Assembly: GCA_001642005.1 (NCBI GenBank) | Contig: LWCA01000595.1 | Coordinates: 1-22,443 of the forward strand | Length of the DNA stretch: 22,443 nt | DNA from: Intoshia linei | Lineage: Eukaryota > Orthonectida > Rhopaluridae | Direction of reading: 5' to 3' | Shown here: piece by piece, positions 16,501 to 22,443 of the stretch | Position numbering within the stretch: position 1 is the stretch's first letter | Layout: each line of letters begins with the position of its first letter | Notes under the pieces: generated by a model | Database searches by the model: none | Told to the model about the DNA's origin: nothing | Seen by the model: only the letters and a program-made list of their open reading frames with translations | Translations under genes and position numbers: made by a program

Positions 16501-19188
16501 TTAATGGTGATATAAAAAAAGTTAATCAATTGGATCAACGTCTCACTGAATTGTGTAATTTTCCAAGGTAAATTATAATTATAATTAATAAATAATTATT
16601 TAATTTTGATCAAATCATATTTTTTTCATTTTATCTTATATATCGTTTAATCATATTTACCGTGTCCAATAACATAACTATTATACAAAAAATAAATTGC
16701 AGCATAGCATTAATTTTGTCGAAAATATTAAACATTGAATGTGCTTGATAAATTGATTAAATTTTAGAAAATTTACAATCTGCGGGCAAACATATACGAG
16801 AAAATTAGATTGTCATATACTCAGCGCTATGGCTGGAATCGGTTCTTCTATGCATAAGGTATACCATGTATTATTTTTAATATTTCTGCAAACTTGGTAT
16901 ACAAACTAAATTTTGAACTAACAGGAATTTGTTAAATTAGTTGTAGATTTATAGAATTGGAACCAACAGTTAATATTATTAGATTGAAAAAATTATCAGA
17001 TACACTCTAGTTTGGTAAATAAATCTATAAAATAATATATTATTAAATATAAGTGTGTTTTTAAGTTTACCCAGTTTAACGTTCAATTTTCATTTTTTGA
17101 TATTTACAATAAATATAATTATTATTTTTTTGTTAATACAATGTAATTATAATGTATTCATTTTATTTTTAGATATGCACAGATCTTCGTTTATTGTCTA
17201 ATAGTAGCGAAATGTCTGAACCATTTTCTTCTGATCAAATTGGTAAATTTTTAAATTCTATTTTGTAAAAACAACTACACATAATAAATGGTTATATCCT
17301 AGGTCAATCAGAATTAATAAATTTAGCAGAATCAAACTTGTTATAGTCGTTATCAATTTAATAAAAATTTAGGATCCAGTGCAATGGCTTACAAACAAAA
17401 CCCTGTTAATTTAGAACGGTGTTGTTCATTGTCACGGCGTATTATGAGCATATCTGGAGAAGCTCTTCAAACACATGCTTTACAGTGGCTTGAAAGATCT
17501 CTGGATGACAGTGCTATTAGGTATTATAATAATTATTATTTCAAATATAAAAATATTAATATATAAATACATTTTATGCTTTTCTATTAATTTCTACAAA
17601 TTCTTTTCAACTTTTCAAATATTGTTTAAATTTTTCTGAAAATATGGCGTTTTTTTCTCATGAAGGTTTGCATTTTTGGAAGCATTTTTAACTGACATGT
17701 AGATGACAGAACGGGATCAACTTCACCTTAATGGTGCCATGAAAATGTTTATTCTAATATTAAATAAATTGTTGTTGGTACATTAAATTTAGACGCATTT
17801 ACATACCAGAATCATTTATTTTAACAGACAGTGTAATTAGTCATTTACAAAGCATATTTAACAAAATTCAAGTCAATGAAAAGGTTTTAATTGATTATTA
17901 ATATAATGTATAATATATTAGGGTTATTCGTTTGAGAGATTTTTTCTTTTAATAGGGTTTTGAAAAAACCCGAGCATACTGTTAACAAAAGTAGTTATAC
18001 ATGGCTACCCAAAAAAATTAGAAAAATACGAAAATTTCCACCCAATGAGGAATGATTATTAAATATTTAAAACAAATCGAAAAATGAAATTATAATTATC
18101 ACTATATATACATATATATACATTATATACTGTATTACATTATATTTATACAATTTTAGATTATAGCAAACCGTGTTAAAGACTATTTACCACTTATGGT
18201 AACCGAAAATATTATAATGGAGATGACAAAAAAAGGAGCAAATCGGCAGGTTCTTTTTATCATCATTTGTAGTATAAATAATGTTGACGTAAATTTTTAA
18301 TAATGAAAGTTGTATTAAAATATTTTAGGAATGTCACGAATTAGTCAGAAAATTGTCACTCCAATCTTCTGAAAAAGTAAAACAAGGCCATAAGAATGAT
18401 TTAATTGATCTCATCAGAGGCAATGCTTATTTTAATCCAATACACCCCATTTTGGAGGATTTATTAAACAATGCTGACCAATATACAGGATGTGCTGCTT
18501 ATCAGGTAAATATTAAATTGGAAATGTACTAATATATTAAAAAACATTATTATAAAGAAAATGTATAAAAAGATATAAAATACATATATGAAGGAGAGCC
18601 TAGGCTAAATATTAATATTAATTTACGAAATTTAATTAGGGATAATAAAATGCAATTTTGAATTAGACCCCTAGAGCGGGTTAAATGAGTTTTTTAGTAC
18701 TTTTTTAATAGAGTGCATATTAGCTCGGATCCATCCGTTAATCATATTGGTACATTCTTTATGACCAACCTGTCTAATTCGAAAGGTTCACAAGTCTTGC
18801 CATAAATCATGTATCATCTTTTTTCATCGTCTCTCATTTTTGGGGTTTCTGGTGCATTTCATCATTAATCTAAATCTAAATTCTCCAACCCTTACAATTT
18901 TTGGAAAATCGTAGTGACTTCCGGATGCAAACAACTGGTATCCGTTGAATATGGATATATTTCACTATTTTAAATCTTTAGCGTGAATTCATGTCGTTGA
19001 CGGAATTTGCATCAACTTGTTTTAAAATTTAAATGATGTGTCCATTATTGTTATGTTTCGTATTTAATTTTAAAATTTAGGTATCAATATTCCTGAATGA
19101 AGAATTTTATCCATGTATTGAGGGAATTTACCGAAAATATAGAAAAAAGATTGATTTTGAAAACAAAAATAATTATTCATTTAGTTAG
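13523..19188 (+). CDS. ADSL: adenylosuccinate lyase, complete, 12 exons
   Basis: Cytosolic enzyme of purine synthesis. It cleaves SAICAR to AICAR and adenylosuccinate to AMP, releasing fumarate, and works as a homotetramer. Exons: 13523-13855, 13898-14101, 16140-16184, 16229-16308, 16349-16567, 16768-16858, 17173-17242, 17373-17520, 17793-17883, 18160-18249, 18329-18505, 19081-19188 (TAG). Total 551 residues; human ADSL has 484. The start is the first ATG in the open frame; an upstream TTG at 13511 is not a plausible start. Residues 1 to about 70 form a low-complexity polar extension. Seen: TRY (80), [59 protein letters not shown] loop, [15 protein letters not shown]-like VTENII, ECHE. With an offset of 60 from human numbering, catalytic H219 (H159), loop S349 (S289), K355 (K295), R389 (R329) and S394 (S334) are kept. 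Odd: MPYKRNP is MAYKQNP, and residues 195-214 carry four cysteines not seen in relatives I know. Likely active. Confidence 0.95.
14790..15190 (+). mobile_element. hAT-like element remnant related to the one at 3797-4532
   Basis: Shares CCCACC(A/G)xTAATAAAATTTAAT, repeated TTTTTTTAAAAAACACGATTTTACCAAATC-type units (near 14890 and again near 15005) and a GGGGGTCC block with the 3797 element. The right side ends in a palindrome-rich GC segment and TCGCGAATCACTG, which would suit a hAT end. I could not find a convincing left end or target duplication. Confidence 0.5.
15131..15179. repeat. cluster of three perfect palindromes
   Basis: AGTACGTACT (15131-15140), GAATCGGGATTCCCGATTC (15154-15172, 9-bp arms around one base) and GATTCGCGAATC (15168-15179, overlapping the previous one). 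They sit at the right side of the hAT-like remnant and may be its subterminal binding sites. Confidence 0.7.
15650..15770 (+). repeat. copy of the foldback repeat seen at 8690-8810
   Basis: GACCAAAATTTGGTAGGGTT followed by TTTAAGGGAATATTTTTAAC matches the minus strand of 8765-8810. Flanking AAAGATTTTGAAGAT and ATTTTCAAAATCTTT are inverted, so this copy also folds back. It lies in the large ADSL intron. Confidence 0.55.
18506..19080. other. ADSL last intron with an unclassified block of mixed composition
   Basis: From about 18590 to 19020 the sequence is richer in G and C than neighbouring introns (for example GAGAGCCTAGGCTAAAT near 18595, GCTCGGATCCATCCG near 18723, AGTGACTTCCGGATGC near 18911). 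I found no long open frame, terminal repeats or target duplication. It may be an old transposon; the acceptor TTTAG at 19080 precedes the final ADSL exon. Confidence 0.45.
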
Positions 19189-19224
19189 TCCTGTAAACTA
19201 ATATTTCAATGTTTTACGTCAAAT

Positions 19225-19230
19225 AATAAA
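19225..19230 (+). terminator. possible polyadenylation signal of ADSL
   Basis: AATAAA is 36 bp after the ADSL stop, in a sensible place for a short 3' UTR. Chance occurrence is likely in this composition, so confidence is moderate. Confidence 0.4.
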
Positions 19231-19855
19231 AATTATCCACTAATAGTTATTTATTTTATTATTGTTTGAAATTCAAATTGAATCAAGTAAATAATTTTTA
19301 TTTCTCTTGCATGATTCAGCATTAAAATTTTAAAATTATCTATCAAAAGATATTCCTCGGATTTTTATTTCTAAATTTAATTTAATCGCATAATCATAAT
19401 CATACTATCATTAAAATTGCACTTTTCAACTTTCTTAAAATTTAACTTACACGATAATTATAATGAAAACTAGACAATTTATCTAAAAAAAGGCTGATAA
19501 CGACTAATTGATGAATATGATTTATATACTAATTTGTAAAAAGGTTAACAAAAAATAATCTCCAATAATTATGAAATGAAAATTCTTTCAGTATTGTATA
19601 ATTCATAAATCGATATATAAACGTACTGATTGATCTCATACATTGTTTGTAATTTATGTAGTACTGTATATCATTAATTGTAAAATATTCAGTAAAAACG
19701 CCTAAAATTAAATTTAAAAACACTAACTATATCTACTTGTTATTGTTAACTCGTAACAAATGAATTTACATTTTTGTGAGAAATATTCAAATCATAGCAA
19801 CATGTAATGAGGGAATTGGAAAATCTAATTGTAGAAAAAATCAAAAAATTATAGA
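19231..19855. other. intergenic region between ADSL and the KSR-like gene
   Basis: About 625 bp of AT-rich sequence with no exon I can recognise. I looked here for a C1 (Cys/His zinc) or CA1 domain of KSR and found none. The open frames on either strand have no family resemblance and biased composition only. Confidence 0.5.
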
Positions 19856-22232
19856 ATGTCTTATTTGTCAGCATTTTGGAATCGTGCATCCGCATCAATG
19901 TCTTCTTCAAACAGTAAACGCAAGCTTAAAAAATCTGATAAATCTGATGATGATGTATTCACTAAAGATGCAACAAGTAAAATTCAATGTATTTCAAACT
20001 CAACGTTTTATTTAGCTGAAGCGCAATTTCGTCATTTGGAAATAACGTACATAATTAGTTTATGCATAAATTTTTAAGTTATTATGTTAAGATAGTTTCA
20101 CCATAAGTTAACATTCTAAAAGTCTTTGAAACAAACAGTTTTGATTATAAATAAACTTGGTTAAATTTAATTTTATTATTTATGGAGTCATGTTGTCAGC
20201 GGTTCATACATTTGTGTGGATTAGAATTTTAGAATTAGTAAGTGGGTACTTTATGGGACAATTTTCAGTAACATTGTCCCATCTAATCTATACATACATT
20301 AGGAATGTCAAAAAAAGTTTTAATGGGTCTTCAAGTACCCTCTTCAAGGTAGGGGTGGAATTTTGTTGAATTGACAATTTTGTCATAAACTAACTGTCCT
20401 AATATACATAAATTCACTTTTTAAATAGGAAATCCGATAGATATTTGGATTTGATGAAAGAAGTTGTAAGTGACGCGCAAAAAAAGAAGTTTCAATCTTT
20501 AATTTCCACAAACACCATTGTATCTACACCAGCACTCGAAAGGGCCATTCTATTGGACGAAGAAAATCCAAGTAGTGATCTTCATATCGACTCTCAAGAA
20601 ATTAAAATGGGAACAATCTTAATTTCAGGAGTATATCTGTCAATTGAAACGTAATTTTTTTAAAGAGGTCTACCAGTTACTGATTAAAATTTTCTAAATC
20701 TTAAATTGTTTCATGCCTACAGAGTAACTGCCAATTTAAAAAATTAATTAAATTTATTCATTATTATTAATATTATATTTAGAGCATTTTGGCACGGACA
20801 CGTTTTAATACATAAATTTGACAGATACAATTTTAAATTAGAAATTTCCATCCTTTCTTCCATATATAACTGTAAAGCTTTACGACATCAAAATTTGTCT
20901 TTATTTATGGGTGCATCAATTGAACCTGAATATATAATTATTATGACTGGGTAAAATTAATTTTTAATTTTTTTTTAAAATTTTTAGAATTTCTCAATAT
21001 ACAACTTTGTATAGCATCGTACATAAAATAGGAAAAATGCTTTTAGGTTGGAATTTAAACTTATCCAAAAATTACAACCTTACAATGTATAATATTTTAC
21101 TGGACATTGCGCACGCTTTAGATTATTTACATTCTAAACAAATTCACTGTGGAAATTTGTCATCTAAACAAATATTTGTTGGAAATGAAACCAAATTGCA
21201 TATTCTTGATTGTGATCCAGATTTACTTATTCCATCAAAGTAATTACATTATTCTCATTTTAAATATTTACTTTAGTTACTTTTCCTAAACGATATAAAA
21301 ATTTAAAATTTAGTTCAGATTATGCCAATTTAAACAGAGGGAAGATATCATACTATGCACCAGAATTATTAAAAACTATGTACATTTTTGATGGAATCAA
21401 ATTTCGTCAAAAATTTTCCATTTATTCAGATATTTATGCTTATGGGTAACACTTGAATTGTTTATACAAGATTGTAGAACAATCATTGTACAATATTTAC
21501 ATTTACGATGCAAAAATGAAATAAAACATTATACAACGAATAAGTTAGTCTAGTGGCCACTAAACTTTTTGACATGGGGCCGGAATAACTAACTAAAAAA
21601 TCCGCGGGCCAGATGGAAAATATACATGAATGTATTTTAAATTACGATTTAAAATTTAATTAATGAATTAATAAGTTTCTCATGTTTTAGAAGTGACATT
21701 TCGATGTATATATTTAAAATCTAAGTCGATGATATATGATAAATTTGTAAGATATCACCGGTGTATTATGTAATATATAGCTACAATTTACAGTTTAGAT
21801 TTATAATTCGCGGACCGTAGTTTGGTGGACACTAAGTTAGTCTAAAGTCGGCTGAATTAAAAATTGAAATTTTTCATAGTCCGTTTTAGTCGTTCAAAAT
21901 TACTTTGAAAAAGTTTCTGATCCCTGAATAAAAACTTTCAAAATTAAATTCAAAATGCATGGCCATTGGCCAGTCTCCCGGGTCATAATAAAAATTTAAA
22001 ATTTTTCAGGTTCACTTACTTTCACGGTTATAAAATTAATATGCTTCAAGACACATCTATGAGAGAATTGAATGGGAACTTTGCAGATGGTCATTTAGGG
22101 CAGTTACAAATAATTTAAAATAGCATTTTAGCATACTAATATACGAAATTTGGTCAAGAACCTACCCACCTTTATCTATTAAATTATACCAATACATATA
22201 CAAAAGTAGCAAAAATCAACTGGACATGATTT
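19856..22232 (+). CDS. KSR: KSR/RAF-like pseudokinase, 3' end beyond window
   Basis: Probable kinase suppressor of Ras homologue, a scaffold for RAF-MEK-ERK signalling. Proposed exons: 19856-20046, 20429-20650, 20783-20950, 20988-21239, 21314-21445, 22132-22232; phases agree, 355 residues so far. Residues 1-120 are Ser/Lys/Asp-rich and unrecognised. The kinase-like fold follows: AFWHGHVLIHKF (compare KSR RWHGEVAIR), RHQNLSLFMGASIEP, TTLYSIVH, IAHALDYLHSKQIH, LSSKQIFV, YYAPELL, SDIYAYG, ILIYEIWSRTYPP. A gap of 27 residues between APE and the final G of DIYAYG fits KSR (26) better than RAF or guanylate-cyclase domains. Catalytic motifs are lost: the Gly loop is not recognisable, VAIK Lys is H148, HRD is CGN (248-250), DFG is DCD (268-270). 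No C1 or CA1 domain was found upstream. Start uncertain: 19856 ATG, or an alternative first exon at 20305-20348. A guanylate-cyclase kinase-homology domain (which has HGNL) is the other reading, less likely. Confidence 0.68.
20254..20283. repeat. short perfect hairpin
   Basis: ATGGGACAAT, a 10-base loop, then ATTGTCCCAT. It lies just upstream of the possible alternative first exon of the KSR-like gene, in the intron of the main model. RNA or DNA role unknown. Confidence 0.6.
20305..20348 (+). CDS. possible alternative first coding exon of the KSR-like gene
   Basis: An ATG at 20305 opens 14 codons (MSKKVLMGLQVPSS) and ends in AG|GTAGGG in phase 2. That is exactly the phase needed to join the KSR-like exon at 20429, giving an 80-bp intron. 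The donor looks better than the AAC|GTACAT donor of the exon at 19856-20046. Including this exon after 19856-20046 would break the frame, so the two can only be alternatives. RNA evidence is needed to choose between them. Confidence 0.35.
21551..21834. mobile_element. 284-bp hAT MITE with intact 8-bp target duplications
   Basis: AGTTAGTC flanks both sides (21543-21550 and 21835-21842). The left end TAGTGGCCACTAAACT and the reversed right end TAGTGTCCACCAAACT match at 14 of 16 positions, followed inside by GGGCC/GCGGACC blocks typical of hAT. No coding capacity. It sits in the 686-bp intron 21446-22131 of the KSR-like gene. Confidence 0.9.
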
Positions 22233-22443
22233 GTAAATATAAACCTGTTCAAGTAATTTTTACAGCAAATTAATGTTGTTTTGCGTGTTATACATACATT
22301 AAGGTGTGTCCTAAAACACTTTTTTTAAACAATGCAAAAGTAGCCAACGGGGAAAGATGAAACTTTTTATTGCTAACAAGATGATGTGCTTGAAATTGTC
22401 TAACTCTCAAAAAAACCATTGACTTTTTGCATTTTAAACTAAT
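22233..22443. other. right edge of the window, probably intron of the KSR-like gene
   Basis: Begins with the donor GTAAAT after ...LDMI. No further kinase exon (the region with the CW...ERP motif is expected next) is seen before the window ends. TAAGGTGTGTCCTAAAACAC near 22300 resembles transposon-end sequence but cannot be tested here. Confidence 0.5.

Noticed and set aside
19529-19723. Minus-strand open frame of 64 codons downstream of ADSL
   Set aside because: Low-complexity AT-rich translation with no family resemblance and no splice context.
19776-20015. Open frame with several cysteines (ECLICQHFGIVHPHQC) as a possible KSR C1 zinc domain
   Set aside because: The Cys/His spacing does not fit a C1 domain, and the overlapping frame from 19856 joins downstream exons in phase.
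22010-22119. An open stretch after a TTTTTCAG acceptor (GFTYFHGYKI...) as the next KSR-like exon
   Set aside because: It ends in a stop and does not resemble the kinase region expected here, whereas 22132-22232 in the right phase gives ILIYEIWSRTYPP, which does.
1-22443. tRNA, rRNA or other structured RNA genes
   Set aside because: No cloverleaf with the usual T-arm motif or rRNA-like conserved stretch was seen on either strand by eye.

Overview
The window is nuclear DNA from a multicellular animal, most likely an invertebrate. It is very AT-rich and has no bacterial features. All three recognisable genes are split by GT-AG introns and encode typical animal proteins. I cannot name the species. 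Several introns are tiny (37-54 bp: 8212-8250, 8292-8330, 9111-9164, 13856-13897, 16185-16228, 16309-16348, 20951-20987), and others reach about 2.3 kb because they are filled with transposon debris.

Layout, all three genes on the + strand. (1) 646-12322: the last 12 exons of an SGLT-type sodium/solute symporter (SLC5 family). About 563 residues are visible; the first hundred or so lie off the left edge. (2) 13523-19188: a complete 12-exon adenylosuccinate lyase (ADSL, purine synthesis), 551 residues. (3) 19856-22232: the front part of a KSR/RAF-like pseudokinase that runs off the right edge. Reading frames and splice phases agree across every junction of the first two genes. The 5' end of the third is uncertain. 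The three genes do different jobs (membrane transport, purine metabolism, a signalling scaffold), and nothing indicates that they are co-regulated.

Between and inside the genes lie mobile elements. These are a hAT end carrying an open reading frame at the left edge (1-406), a 736-bp hAT element with intact 8-bp target duplications (3797-4532), a 284-bp hAT MITE with intact duplications (21551-21834), and two pogo-like MITEs with TA duplications (9484-9701 and 9802-9890). There is also a decayed Tc1/mariner transposase on the minus strand (about 6490-6770), and at least five copies of an interspersed repeat built from degenerate units of about 130 bp.

Most notable points: the transporter has Thr-Asp where SGLTs have the Ser-Ser pair of the Na2 sodium site; the KSR-like protein has lost its kinase catalytic motifs and has no visible N-terminal regulatory domains; and an unclassified periodic repeat family ends in a conserved tail. 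All exon calls were made by reading splice sites and protein similarity by eye; no alignment or database search was run.
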